A DNA stretch of 64,000 nucleotides from positions 1 to 64,000 of the forward strand of contig CBFHWB010000001.1 in assembly GCA_965659285.1 (NCBI GenBank), written 5' to 3'. The stretch comes from UBA8108 sp965659285. GTDB lineage: Bacteria; Planctomycetota; UBA8108. A model generated the notes under the pieces. That model ran no database searches. It was not told where the DNA came from and worked only from the letters and a program-made list of their open reading frames with translations. Of this stretch, positions 1 to 8,580 are shown piece after piece; position 1 is the stretch's first letter, and each line of letters starts with the position of its first letter. The position numbers were made by a program, and so were the translations under genes.

Positions 1-298
1 TGCCCTTGACCTCGGGTATGGACAGGCATCCCTCCTCCTCGCAGACAGACTCCTCACCCTTGTCGATGATGCGGGGATTGATGAAAACCTTCTCCCCGGA
101 CCTGTCTTCATGTCCCAGGCAATTACAGATAAACAATCGCACGCTCCAGCCAACCTGGGGCGCCGCAAGTCCTACCCCGCTCTCGCTGTACATGAGCTCA
201 AACATCTCCCCGACTCTCTCCCTGACCTCGGCATCGATCCGATCGAGAGGTTTCGCGGTCTTCAGTAGAATGGGATCCGGGTAGTAGACAAGCTGCAT
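1..298 (-). CDS. def: Peptide deformylase, C-terminal part beyond window edge
   Basis: Reading leftward from the ATG at 296-298, the frame stays open to the window edge and gives 99 residues. It carries two of the three peptide deformylase signatures: GVGLAAPQVG at residues 41-50 (motif 1) and EGCLS at 89-93, whose Cys is a metal ligand. The third motif, HEXXH, should lie outside the window. The enzyme removes the formyl group from N-terminal formylmethionine of new proteins in the cytosol. The N-terminus (MQLVYYPDPILL) is typical of the family. The gene is divergent from the lipoprotein gene starting at 544; the 245-bp spacer should hold both promoters, but I could not fix either. Identification rests on clear motifs; only completeness is unknown. 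Confidence 0.93.
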   Translation of the reverse strand, partial: MQLVYYPDPILLKTAKPLDRIDAEVRERVGEMFELMYSESGVGLAAPQVGWSVRLFICNCLGHEDRSGEKVFINPRIIDKGEESVCEEEGCLSIPEVKG

Positions 299-543
299 GA
301 AAAGATAACCGGGCCTGAAGACTCCCTGCTCAGAAGCGCCTTATCAGGCAAAAAACATACTTTCGGCGAAGAATTTCGCAGGAAAAAAGATCCGCCCATC
401 GTCCATAAGATGGGTCTGTTAAGGTCGTTAGTATATCGTTACCGCACTTCTGGCAAGGTTAAATCTTTGTTGTCCGACACCTTGAAAAGCCCTCCATTGC
501 CTGATTATCTTTAGTCCTGAATAAAAATGTCCCGGAGAAAGAT

Positions 544-1863
544 TTGATACCCGCCTTTACGGCCACAGGCAGGAACGCAAAAACCGTCCCGTACGCGACG
601 GTTTTCCGTGTCCTCTTTGCCATGATTCTCGGCCTCAGCGGCTGTCGGCAGCCGCGCGAATCCTCCGTGCTTCCCGAACCCAGGGCGGAAATCATCGTAA
701 GACCGGCCAGGGTTTTTCACCGCGGAGAGATCCAATTGGAAGCCGAGTTGGCCCTGCCTCGCAGGGCGGCCTATTCCTGGACCGCCTCCGAAGGAAAGCT
801 GCTCTCCAACGACTCGAGCCTGGTCTTCTGGGAAGCCCCGGCCTCCGGGAAGAGCTGCCTGGTCACTGTCACCGTCCAGCTTGAGGGTTCCACCGCCGCG
901 CCCATCAGCACAACGAGAAAGATCTCTCTCAACTCTCCCTCCACCGGGGGAATGGCCCTGATCCCAGCGGGAGAGTTTGAGATGGGAGACAATCTCACCG
1001 ACCTCGACCGGCCCGACTTCATCCGTACGAGCCAGAACATGGCGGACAAGCCCGCCCACAAGGTCCGCCTGCCGGCGTACTGGATGGATCGCCAGCGGGT
1101 AACGAATCTCCAATACGTCAACTTTCTCCAGGCGGCATGGGAAGAGGGTCTCCTCACGGTCACTCCGGCAGCTGTGATGGGCAACCAACGCGGAGGCGGG
1201 CTCGTCCCCTTCCTTCGTTTTTCCTATGAAGATCTCGCGGGTCTCAACTTCACCGAACCCAGGCTGGCAAGAGTCATCTCCTGGAAAGACAAACGGTTCC
1301 TGGTAAAGAAGGTACACGAGCGACTCCCGGCTGTTGATGTCACCTGGGCCGGAGCCCAGGCCTACGCTCTCTTCCACGGCAAGGCTCTGCCCACAGAGGC
1401 CCAATGGGAATACGCCGCCAGGGGAAGCGACTCCCGGCGCTACCCCTGGGGCAACGAACTCCCCACCCCCAGGCACGCGAACCTGAACCATCTCTGGGGT
1501 AACAAGCTCTTCCCCGTGGGAACCTTCAGCCCCCTGGGCGACAGTCCATTCGGAATCCAGGAGATGATCGGGGGCGTCTTCGAGTGGGTCAACGACTGGT
1601 ACAATCCCCACTACTACGCCGACAACTACTCAGCCGATGTCATCAGCCATCCCCGCGGGCCGCATTGGGGACGCGATCGATCCATCCGGGGCATTCCATC
1701 TTCTTACTTCATCACCGGCGCCGACTTCGAGGCGATTCCGACCACCTTCCGTTATTCCTGGTTCCTCGAGCTACCCATCGGAGATGGTTTCGCCAACGCG
1801 AAAACAGGCTTCCGGACTGTCCTGAATCACGCCCCCCGGCCTGTTCGAAGGCGAGGAAGGTAG
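544..1863 (+). CDS. SUMF1/FGE-fold domain lipoprotein
   Basis: A 439-residue protein starting at a TTG that has GGAG (534-537) six bases upstream. Residues 15-34 form a lipoprotein signal ending in the lipobox LSGC, so the mature protein should be anchored by Cys34. A short beta-rich region follows, then a SUMF1 (formylglycine-generating enzyme-like) domain from about 136 to the end: GGMALIPAGEFEMGD near its start, LPTEAQWEYAARG in the middle and GFRTVLN at the end. The paired catalytic cysteines of true formylglycine-generating enzymes are not seen in the C-terminal part, so sulfatase activation is unlikely; such domains often serve as binding or scaffold modules. The stop (TAG) is four bases before the multihaem cytochrome gene, suggesting co-transcription. 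Fold confident, role unknown. Confidence 0.85.
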   Translation: MIPAFTATGRNAKTVPYATVFRVLFAMILGLSGCRQPRESSVLPEPRAEIIVRPARVFHRGEIQLEAELALPRRAAYSWTASEGKLLSNDSSLVFWEAPASGKSCLVTVTVQLEGSTAAPISTTRKISLNSPSTGGMALIPAGEFEMGDNLTDLDRPDFIRTSQNMADKPAHKVRLPAYWMDRQRVTNLQYVNFLQAAWEEGLLTVTPAAVMGNQRGGGLVPFLRFSYEDLAGLNFTEPRLARVISWKDKRFLVKKVHERLPAVDVTWAGAQAYALFHGKALPTEAQWEYAARGSDSRRYPWGNELPTPRHANLNHLWGNKLFPVGTFSPLGDSPFGIQEMIGGVFEWVNDWYNPHYYADNYSADVISHPRGPHWGRDRSIRGIPSSYFITGADFEAIPTTFRYSWFLELPIGDGFANAKTGFRTVLNHAPRPVRRRGR

Positions 1864-1867
1864 GCTC

Positions 1868-2539
1868 ATGTATCGAATCGCTCTCCTCTACCTGGCCCTC
1901 TGCCTGCCGGCTTCTCTCGGCCTCAAGCCCTTGTCGGCAGAAGATCCAGCGGCAGGAAAGCCCGCAGCCAAGAGCGGGACAAAATGGAAAAAGGAAGACT
2001 TCCAGCCGGCGGAGGCCTGCAAAACATGCCACCCGCGGCACTACGAGGAATGGAGAGGCTCCATGCACGCCTACGCCATCACCGACCCTGTTTTTCACGC
2101 GATGCACCGTCTCGCGCAGAAGGAAACCGAAGGCGCCATCGGCGATTTCTGCATCGGCTGTCATGCCCCGGTGGGCACCGGAACCGGAGAGGTTACGGCC
2201 TCAACAAGCTCCCCTGAAGGACTCTCAAAAACAGCCCTGGCTGCGGTCTCCTGCGAGGTCTGCCATCGAAGCGTCCACCTCGAAGATGGCCCCCCCTCCA
2301 ATGCCCGCTTCAGCATCAAGCCGGGAGCTCCACTCGTCGGCGGGCTCCCCAATCCCCAGCAAACCCCGGCCCATGCATCTGTTACCAACGACAGCCTCAA
2401 GAACCCTGATTTCTGCGGCAGCTGTCACAATGTGGTCAATCGCAAGGGAATCAAAATCGAGAAACCCCACGAGGAATTCCTTGCCAGCCCCTACCCCGCC
2501 CGCAACACCGGCTGCCTCAACTGTCACATGCAGACCTAG
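1868..2539 (+). CDS. Pentahaem c-type cytochrome, 5' part of a gene broken by in-frame TAG
   Basis: Signal peptide at residues 1-24, then five haem c sites: CKTCH 51-55, CIGCH 95-99, CEVCH 129-133, CGSCH 183-187 and CLNCH 216-220. The pattern resembles the cytochrome c-554 (NirT/hydroxylamine-oxidoreductase-like) multihaem superfamily, implying a periplasmic or surface electron-transfer protein. The frame ends at a TAG (2537-2539) three codons after the last haem site. The same frame then stays open, and the 31 codons before the next ATG look like genuine protein (a HDFIGVDVAVTPFP stretch as usually follows the last haem in such proteins). The TAG is therefore judged a break inside one gene running to 4762, not a natural end. 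It may be a nonsense mutation, a sequence error or readthrough. Confidence 0.88.
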   Translation: MYRIALLYLALCLPASLGLKPLSAEDPAAGKPAAKSGTKWKKEDFQPAEACKTCHPRHYEEWRGSMHAYAITDPVFHAMHRLAQKETEGAIGDFCIGCHAPVGTGTGEVTASTSSPEGLSKTALAAVSCEVCHRSVHLEDGPPSNARFSIKPGAPLVGGLPNPQQTPAHASVTNDSLKNPDFCGSCHNVVNRKGIKIEKPHEEFLASPYPARNTGCLNCHMQT

Positions 2540-4762
2540 ACGGGACGCGCAACCCCGGATGGACCGCTTCGCAACCGTCTCCACCGACATGACTTCATTG
2601 GAGTCGACGTAGCCGTAACCCCCTTCCCACGGATGGGCTACCAACGCAGGGAGGTTGAAGAGTTTCTGCGAACCGCGGCCAGGCTGAGCGTCTTCGCGCC
2701 CGAGGCCGCGGTCGCGGGCGAAAGCTTCAAGCTCAAGGTTGACGTCAAGAACGTCGGAGCCGGACACAACCTGCCCACGGGACCATCGACAGAGCGGGAG
2801 ATGTGGCTTGAGGTCATAGCCGTCAACCGGTCGGGAAAGATCCTTTTCGAATCGGGCACCCTGGACAAGCAAGGAGATATCCGAGGTGGACATGGAAACA
2901 CCAAGCGGCAGGATCCCCAGCTTGCCCTCTTCACCGACCGCTTTATCGGCGAGAAAGGCGAAACGGTATTCTTCATGTGGCAGGCCCACGCCCTCGAAGA
3001 ACATACGATCCCCCCACTGCAGACCCGGTCGGCAAGCTACGAATTCAAGATTCCCGAACAATTCGCGGGCGAGGAACTCAAGCTGAGTGTGCGACTGCGA
3101 TTCCGGGCCTTCCCGCCGCACCAGCTCAGGCGGTTGGGAATCGGAAACCTCACCGAGCGCTTCCCCATCTTCGAACTGGGAGAATACAACAGTCCGCCAA
3201 TCGTCGTTAAAAAGAGCGCCGGGCAAAAGGGCATCACCAGGGTTCCTGAGGACGTAGCCAGCCTCGTAAAAGCCATCGAAGAAGCGGCCGCCGGAACGGT
3301 GATTTCGGTCGCCCCGGGCACCTCCGAGCTTGCCGACCCACTGAGATTTCCCGGCAAAGACTTCGTTCTCGAATCCCGGGAGGGTCCCGAGAAGACAATC
3401 CTCTCCGGGCCGGGCACGAGACCTGCGGCGAGAGAGGCCTCCCTGCTGGTATTCACCGCAGGAGAGACCGCCGCCGCCGTCGTACGGGGTTTCACGATCA
3501 GGAACGGCCGGGGAACCGTGCTGGATGGACGCCGGGCCGGAGGCGCCCTCCTCTGCATCAAAAGTTCTCCGACCATCGAGGGCAACATCTTCACCGGCAA
3601 CGAGGCCGACACGGGAGGTGCGGCCTTCCTCCAGGATTCAGAAGCGAAATTCATCGGCAACCGGTTCACCTCCAATCGAGCCCAGGCCGGCGGGGCCATC
3701 CACATCTCATCCGGCTCCCTTGCTCTGCTCAGCAAAAACTCCTTCACCGACAACCGCGCCCCGCAGGGCGGCGCCGTCCACATTGATTCCGCCGGTGCTC
3801 TCATCCACGGCAACCGCATGACGGCAAACCGGGCCTTCTCGGGAGGGGCGATCCGGCTCATCTCGACAGCCCCGGAGGCTCCCGGCCGCCCCTGGCTGAC
3901 GAGCCTCTCAAAAAACCGTCTCTACGGAAATACAGCCCGCTCCGGCGGAGCCATCCTTGCCGAGGGAGCCTGCCGGGTGCTCTCAACGCGCGATCTGGTC
4001 GCCGGCAACATAGGCGGCGGCCTCAGCCTGCTCAACGGCGCGCGGGCGGAGCTTGACCATGCGACCATCGTCGACAACCGCCTTGGCAAGGGAGCCCTGT
4101 CCTCCGAGCCCGGCTCGCCCCTGGCTGTCCGCAACTCCATCCTGTGGGGAAACCGACCCCTCGACCTGGCCGGCGAGTTCTCCTGGTCGCTGGTTGAGAA
4201 CGAGGCCTTCGCAGGGGGGACCAACCTTCGCGCGCTGCCCCTGTTTCGCCCTCCCTATTCCGAATGGGAAAGATGCGGAGACCGCGGCGGCCTCTGCGTT
4301 CCGATCCTGCGTCCGGATGCCGAGACCCTCGATCCCGACAACCAGGGCCTCTACCGGAAATACACTCCAGGCCTGCTGGAGCTTTTCACCGATTCCCCCG
4401 CGGCGGACGCAGGCGACCCCGCCAGCCCTCCGGACGAAGATGGCACAAGAACGGATCTCGGATTCCTGCCAAAACTGAAATCACGGCGCCTGTTCATTCG
4501 CGGCGATGTCGATGGGAATGGGAACATCGACGTAAGCGATGCCAGGGCGATCTTCGCGCTGGTTGATGAAAAAAGCCGGGTTGAGTGCATGGAAAGCGCG
4601 GATGTCGACGGCAACGGGATCATCGACCGCAAAGATGGCATCCAGTTGATGAACTTCGTCATGACGGGCCAGAAGCCTCCCGCCTCCCCCTGGCCTGATT
4701 GCGGGCCCACGCCCCAGCCAGGAGGCTCCCTTGGCTGCTTCAAAGACCGCTGCAAACCATAA
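2540..4762 (+). CDS. Downstream part of the broken multihaem gene: beta-helix and dockerin-like tail
   Basis: In frame with the pentahaem segment after the TAG at 2537-2539; the first ATG is at 2633 (709 residues from there). From that ATG: residues 1-185 form a beta-rich region with a VKNVGAGHNLPTGPSTEREMW stretch common after multihaem cytochrome domains. Residues about 200-520 are a right-handed parallel beta-helix with repeated G-N-x-F-T-x-N and GGAI/GGAV turns. Residues about 620-680 hold two Asp-rich calcium-binding repeats (DVDGNGNIDVSDA and DVDGNGIIDRKDG) of dockerin type. No signal peptide precedes the 2633 ATG, so if translated alone it would not be exported. I infer that the intact gene encodes one exported protein of about 960 residues. 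Stop codon is TAA. Confidence 0.8.
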   Translation, partial: TGRATPDGPLRNRLHRHDFIGVDVAVTPFPRMGYQRREVEEFLRTAARLSVFAPEAAVAGESFKLKVDVKNVGAGHNLPTGPSTEREMWLEVIAVNRSGKILFESGTLDKQGDIRGGHGNTKRQDPQLALFTDRFIGEKGETVFFMWQAHALEEHTIPPLQTRSASYEFKIPEQFAGEELKLSVRLRFRAFPPHQLRRLGIGNLTERFPIFELGEYNSPPIVVKKSAGQKGITRVPEDVASLVKAIEEAAAGTVISVAPGTSELADPLRFPGKDFVLESREGPEKTILSGPGTRPAAREASLLVFTAGETAAAVVRGFTIRNGRGTVLDGRRAGGALLCIKSSPTIEGNIFTGNEADTGGAAFLQDSEAKFIGNRFTSNRAQAGGAIHISSGSLALLSKNSFTDNRAPQGGAVHIDSAGALIHGNRMTANRAFSGGAIRLISTAPEAPGRPWLTSLSKNRLYGNTARSGGAILAEGACRVLSTRDLVAGNIGGGLSLLNGARAELDHATIVDNRLGKGALSSEPGSPLAVRNSILWGNRPLDLAGEFSWSLVENEAFAGGTNLRALPLFRPPYSEWERCGDRGGLCVPILRPDAETLDPDNQGLYRKYTPGLLELFTDSPAADAGDPASPPDEDGTRTDLGFLPKLKSRRLFIRGDVDGNGNIDVSDARAIFALVDEKSRVECMESADVDGNGIIDRKDGIQLMNFVMTGQKPPASPWPDCGPTPQPGGSLGCFKDRCKP

Positions 4763-4877
4763 AATACAGGCGCTGCCAGTTTGGAAATAACCGACCTAAA
4801 TCCCAGACACTGAATTGTTTGCGTAAAGAACGGCATTTATTCGGAAAAAGACGGGAATTCCTGCACGGTTTTGTCGC

Positions 4878-4906
4878 TTGCCGTCGTCTTTCCCAGTAGG
4901 TAGTAT
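4878..4906 (+). promoter_or_regulatory. Putative sigma-70 promoter for the vWA gene
   Basis: TTGCCG at 4878-4883 and TAGTAT at 4901-4906 are separated by 17 bases, about 115 bases before the start codon of the vWA protein. Both hexamers match the consensus in four of six positions. The 260-bp spacer after the beta-helix gene is AT-richer than the surrounding sequence, which fits a promoter region. Not tested. Confidence 0.4.
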
Positions 4907-5022
4907 TAATTCTCATTCTGACGTAAGTTAACTCTTTGCTTTACGGCTGCTTGCGTTTTTTTGAGACCGCCCTGGGGCGGCTGGAATGCGGGAAATTGTC
5001 GTATCAACGGAGGTTCTCTCTA

Positions 5023-5754
5023 ATGAAAATGTCTCTAAGATTTCTTCTCTGCGCCCTCTTCTGCTGCGGCGCTCTGACCTTCAGCGCAGTTCTCAGCGCG
5101 CAGGATGTCGGTAGTGTCGGCACCAAGGACAATCTCGATCTGCCCGTAGATGCGGTCGGCGAGAACGTCACCGAAGAGGAAGACGCTCCCGAGGTGGTCA
5201 TCTTCTACGGCCAGCAACTCGAAGGCGATGGCTTCTTCTACACCGTAGACCGCTCCGGCAGTATGCAGGACCGGGGCGAACTGGCCCGCGCCAAGCAGGA
5301 GATCGCCCGGAACATCCAGGAGTTCTCAGACCGCACCGAGTTTGGCGTCGTCTTCTTTGATTCCGGAGTGCTCAGGTACCCCTCGACCGGTCGCCCGATC
5401 GAAGCCAATGCCGGCATGAAATCGGCCGCGCTCAGTTGGATCGCCGCCGTCGGCGGCGGCAGCGGAAGCTGCTGCCAGGCGGGCATCCTCGCCGCGCTGC
5501 AATTCGCCAACTTCTCCTCTGCCCAGCGCAAGGTCGTCTGCTACGTCGGTGACGGCGGCGGAACCGGCCCCTGCGGCGGAACCGGAGGTGAATCCGGCTA
5601 CCTCAACCAGACCCTCCAGCGGGTGGCTCAGCAGAACTACCAGCGCGTCACGATCAATACGATCGGGGTCATGATGAGCGGCCGCGGCATGCAGGAAACA
5701 TTCCTCAGAAATATTGCCCGCGGCAATGGCGGCACCTACAAGCGGATCAATTAG
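5023..5754 (+). CDS. Secreted von Willebrand factor type A domain protein
   Basis: 243 residues from the ATG at 5023, chosen because GGAGG (5009-5013) lies nine bases upstream and the N-terminus is then a classic signal peptide (residues 1-26, cleavage near SAQ). A vWA domain follows with the metal-ion-dependent adhesion motif DRSGS at residues 76-80. The domain fills the rest of the protein, ending in a short GGTYKRIN tail. Two loops are unusually rich in Gly and Cys (GGGSGSCCQ and GGGTGPCGGTGG), suggesting disulfides. It is monocistronic: a promoter-like pair precedes it and a strong terminator follows 25 bases after its TAG. Stand-alone exported vWA proteins of this size are common in planctomycetes but have no assigned substrate. 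Confidence 0.85.
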   Translation: MKMSLRFLLCALFCCGALTFSAVLSAQDVGSVGTKDNLDLPVDAVGENVTEEEDAPEVVIFYGQQLEGDGFFYTVDRSGSMQDRGELARAKQEIARNIQEFSDRTEFGVVFFDSGVLRYPSTGRPIEANAGMKSAALSWIAAVGGGSGSCCQAGILAALQFANFSSAQRKVVCYVGDGGGTGPCGGTGGESGYLNQTLQRVAQQNYQRVTINTIGVMMSGRGMQETFLRNIARGNGGTYKRIN

Positions 5755-5779
5755 AACGCTTGAAGATCTTGAAATTTCA

Positions 5780-5811
5780 ACGGGAACCCGCTTAGCGGGT
5801 TCCCGTTTTTT
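5780..5811 (+). terminator. Rho-independent terminator after the vWA gene
   Basis: A perfect 11-bp GC-rich inverted repeat (5781-5791 with 5795-5805) encloses a 3-base loop, extended by an A-T pair and followed by six T residues (5806-5811). It lies 25 bases beyond the vWA stop codon on the plus strand. The flank on the other strand is not T-rich, so it should not act for the convergent membrane protein gene at 5847-6875. Confidence 0.92.
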
Positions 5812-5846
5812 CATGCCCCAGGAGGACTGCCCGGCCGGACAGGATC

Positions 5847-6875
5847 TCAGGCGGAGCAGGAGAGATCATCTCCCGCCTCCGGATGCGATCGGGGCTGCAA
5901 CGGGGCGAGCACCAGGAGCAGCCCGACCGCCAGCAATAGAGAATAGCGCTCTAAATCAGGGAGCACGGAAATCCATGGCCAGGACAGCCAGGACAGCGCC
6001 ACGGAAAGCCCGCAGGCCGACAGCGCGAACCTTCGCAGTCCCCCAGAGCAACTGTGACGTCCCGACTCGTAGCTGAGCATACAGAGGGGCAGCAGAAGAG
6101 TCGCCGAGTTGAGCCCATCGGAGGGATCCGCCAGCAGCGCCACGAAGCAGAGGCCTCCGACCTCCCTGGCCTGCAGACCCTCGGATGGACCGGAGGACAG
6201 CCTTCTCGCCGCCCAGAGAACCACCCCGCCCAGGAGGGCTGCAAGGCCGACAAAGACGACCCAGCCGGCTTCCGCACGAGTCTCTCCCAACAGGGCAAAG
6301 ACCTGCTGACGCAGGGTCCAGCCGCCAGGGGCTGGAACACTCACAAGCTCCCTCTGCCCGATGTAGAAGGCTCCGGCAAGCAAAACGAATCCCACAGCCA
6401 GGTTGAAGCCTTTGCCCTGGCGCCAGCGGAGCGAGAAGCGCGAAATCCAGAGCCACAGGGGAAACACAATCAACTGCAGCTGCCAGGAGGCCGCGAGGGC
6501 AAAGATGACCGCTGAGAGGCCGGCCTGCCCCCTGCGATCCAGCAACAACGCTGCGCTCACAGCCAGCAGGGAAAGGCATTCGAGACCGGGAATCGGGGCC
6601 GAAAAATCAGCCAGCACAACTGGAAAAACCACCAGGGCGCCAAGGAGGCGCCCCTCGGCTGACACTGGGAGACCCACCACGCGGTCCGCCGCTCCAAGGA
6701 ACCATACCAGGCTTCCCAGGCCAGCCAGGACCAGCAGGAGACGCCAGGAACCGAAGATTCCCCCCTCGCAGAAGGCGCATCCATCGGGTCCAACCCGGCC
6801 CGCGAGGATCAACAGGGAGACCGCGAGAAGAATGAGAAGGAGCGTATAGAAGAAAACGACCCGGGAGCTTTGCAT
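5847..6875 (-). CDS. Polytopic membrane protein of unknown function at end of cox operon
   Basis: 342 residues from the ATG at 6873-6875, chosen because it begins directly with a hydrophobic helix and lies five bases after the DUF420 stop; the frame is open further upstream but only into the previous gene. About nine to ten hydrophobic segments are visible. Residues near 30-37 contain a C-x-x-C pair (GCAFCEGG) just after the first helix, and there are several Arg-rich cytoplasmic loops. The pattern resembles glycosyltransferase-87-like or other polytopic proteins, but I recognise no diagnostic motif. Position as the last gene of the oxidase operon suggests a role in oxidase assembly or an unrelated gene sharing its transcript. 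Stop is TGA. Confidence 0.7.
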   Translation of the reverse strand: MQSSRVVFFYTLLLILLAVSLLILAGRVGPDGCAFCEGGIFGSWRLLLVLAGLGSLVWFLGAADRVVGLPVSAEGRLLGALVVFPVVLADFSAPIPGLECLSLLAVSAALLLDRRGQAGLSAVIFALAASWQLQLIVFPLWLWISRFSLRWRQGKGFNLAVGFVLLAGAFYIGQRELVSVPAPGGWTLRQQVFALLGETRAEAGWVVFVGLAALLGGVVLWAARRLSSGPSEGLQAREVGGLCFVALLADPSDGLNSATLLLPLCMLSYESGRHSCSGGLRRFALSACGLSVALSWLSWPWISVLPDLERYSLLLAVGLLLVLAPLQPRSHPEAGDDLSCSA

Positions 6876-6880
6876 GAGCT

Positions 6881-7288
6881 TCAGTACAACATGTTGTAGA
6901 CGATAACGCCCGTAACCGAGACGTACATCCAGATGGGAAAGGTCATCCTCCCCCACCAGCGATGCGTCTCCCAACGCTGCTTCCAGGCCAGGTAGACCGT
7001 CCTCAGAACCATGGGCACAACCAACGCGGCAAGAATGATGTGGCTGATGAGAATGAGGAAATAGATCGTTCGAAAAAACCCTTCTCCCTCGTAGGGCTTG
7101 TGCCCGGCCAGGTAATGATAGGTCAGGTAACAGCCGAGGAAGATGGTCGAAACGAAAAAGGCCGCGATCATCAACCGGGCGTGAGCTGTCTTATGCCCGC
7201 GGCGTATGCAGACATACCCTGCGAGAAGAAGGGTTCCGCTGAGAGCGTTCAGGCTGGCATTGACGAATGGGAGGTCGTTTACTTCCAT
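6881..7288 (-). CDS. DUF420 family membrane protein (CtaM/YozB-like oxidase assembly)
   Basis: 135 residues from the ATG at 7286-7288, four bases after the SCO stop. Four hydrophobic helices and family features are visible: an early PFVNASLNALSG segment, a central HLR-type stretch (ARLMIAAFFVS), the YLTYHYLAGH motif and a C-terminal RRWGRMTFPIWMYVSVTG-like segment (here HRWWGRMTFPIWMYVSVTG). DUF420 proteins sit beside cytochrome c oxidase genes in many bacteria, and CtaM of this family is required for haem-copper oxidase maturation in Firmicutes. Assignment to oxidase assembly here is by family and operon position; the biochemical step is not shown by the sequence. Confidence 0.85.
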   Translation of the reverse strand: MEVNDLPFVNASLNALSGTLLLAGYVCIRRGHKTAHARLMIAAFFVSTIFLGCYLTYHYLAGHKPYEGEGFFRTIYFLILISHIILAALVVPMVLRTVYLAWKQRWETHRWWGRMTFPIWMYVSVTGVIVYNMLY

Positions 7289-7292
7289 CGCT

Positions 7293-7958
7293 TCACTCCT
7301 GCTGGTTTTCTTTGATGAGAATCCGGGCCGCATCGAGAAGTTTCTCGAGATCACCGGGGACCGAGTTCGGACGGTAATAGCCCCGGATGATCCCCTTCGC
7401 ATCAACCAGGGCAAACCGATCGCTATGCGGAACGCCGGACTCGGCATCGGCTTCCTGGCTGCCACCCGCGATCATCCTGAAACCCTGCTCGCAGAGCCGG
7501 ACAATCTCCCCGCGGCCGCCGCGCAGAAAACTCCAGCAGCTGGAGTCGATGCCCTGCTGGCTGGAATATTGAGCCAGCTGTAGCGGGGTGTCTCTTCCGG
7601 GGTCGAGGGAAAAAGAAACGAGGCGTAATTTGCCGGCAAGATCGCCTTCATTGCGTATGGTTTTCTGGATTTTCAACAGCTCGGCAGCCATCCCTGGACA
7701 GGCGTTGCGGCAGTTGGTGAACATGAAGGTCCCGACCCAGACCTTCCCCCTGAGAGATTTTCGGCTGACCTTCGCGCCCTCCTGGTCATCCAACTCGAAG
7801 GCGGGTACCTCTCCATGACGAGCCAATACCCGGGGGCGCTCCCAGGCGACCGCATAAGCGACCACCGCAAGGATGCCAACAGCCAGCAGAGACCAGCTGA
7901 GCCAGCCGAGAACGCCCTCTGTGCCCTTTTCGGGCTTCTCCATGGTATCTGCGTGCAT
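7293..7958 (-). CDS. SCO1/SenC copper chaperone for cytochrome c oxidase
   Basis: 221 residues. One N-terminal membrane helix (about 18-39) is followed by a thioredoxin-fold SCO domain facing the periplasm. The copper site is complete: C83 and C87 in NCRNACPGM plus H178 in the VPHSDRFALVD motif. SCO proteins deliver or reduce copper for the CuA centre of subunit II. The gene sits 27 bases after coxC in the oxidase operon, matching this job. An alternative start at the Met six codons in (7943) is possible. Confidence 0.93.
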   Translation of the reverse strand: MHADTMEKPEKGTEGVLGWLSWSLLAVGILAVVAYAVAWERPRVLARHGEVPAFELDDQEGAKVSRKSLRGKVWVGTFMFTNCRNACPGMAAELLKIQKTIRNEGDLAGKLRLVSFSLDPGRDTPLQLAQYSSQQGIDSSCWSFLRGGRGEIVRLCEQGFRMIAGGSQEADAESGVPHSDRFALVDAKGIIRGYYRPNSVPGDLEKLLDAARILIKENQQE

Positions 7959-7985
7959 TCGCCGCTCCGTCGCTTAGAAGCTTTC

Positions 7986-8579
7986 TTAAAGAATGTAGAG
8001 GATACCGAAGAAAAACACCCATACCAGCACAACCATCAGCCAGTAATAGAGAACGAGATCGACCCCGATTCTCCTGTGCTCATGATATTTTCCACGGATC
8101 GCCTGGATAATGACATAGCTCAGCAGGAGCACTCCGCCGACCACGTGCAGGCCGTGCAGGCCGGCCATGGAATAAAAAACAGTGCCGAAGATGTTCTGTG
8201 CCGGCAGTTCCTGCGCGATCAACCGGGAAAACTCGAGTAACTGTATCCCGGCAAACACCGCTCCGGAAACGAGCGTCAGGCAGAGCCAGGAAACCAGACC
8301 GATCGGATCCTCCCTGCGAATGGCGCGAGAGGCGAGGAGAATGAAAAAACCACTGAGAACGAGAAGTCCCAAATTGCCGAGAGGGAGTCCCATGCCCTGC
8401 TCTGAAAAGCCCTCCGGTTTCCAGCTCTTCGCGCCAAGACGAAGGACGATATACATTCCCACCAGCGCGCCAAAGAACATGATCTCCGCCACGATAAAGA
8501 GGTTGATGGCGAACCTGGCGTTTCCAGACTCATCCGTCGAGCCCGGCGCTCTCCTTGACTCAACCGACTCGCCGGCCAT
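7986..8579 (-). CDS. coxC: Cytochrome c oxidase subunit III
   Basis: 197 residues with five hydrophobic helices. Recognisable CoxIII elements are the FIVAEIMFFGALVGMYIVLR segment in the first helix, the FYSMAGLHGLHVVGGV motif and a final YYWLMVVLVWVFFFGILYIL helix with the conserved W and F residues. It is the short, five-helix form typical of many bacterial oxidases rather than the seven-helix form. One base separates it from the ctaB stop, so translation is probably coupled. It stabilises the oxygen-reducing core of subunits I and II. Confidence 0.92.
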   Translation of the reverse strand: MAGESVESRRAPGSTDESGNARFAINLFIVAEIMFFGALVGMYIVLRLGAKSWKPEGFSEQGMGLPLGNLGLLVLSGFFILLASRAIRREDPIGLVSWLCLTLVSGAVFAGIQLLEFSRLIAQELPAQNIFGTVFYSMAGLHGLHVVGGVLLLSYVIIQAIRGKYHEHRRIGVDLVLYYWLMVVLVWVFFFGILYIL

Positions 8580-8580
8580 A

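Noticed and set aside
511..1611. A 366-residue minus-strand frame opposite the SUMF1 lipoprotein
   Set aside because: Shadow of the real plus-strand gene, which has a signal peptide, lipobox and complete SUMF1 motifs.
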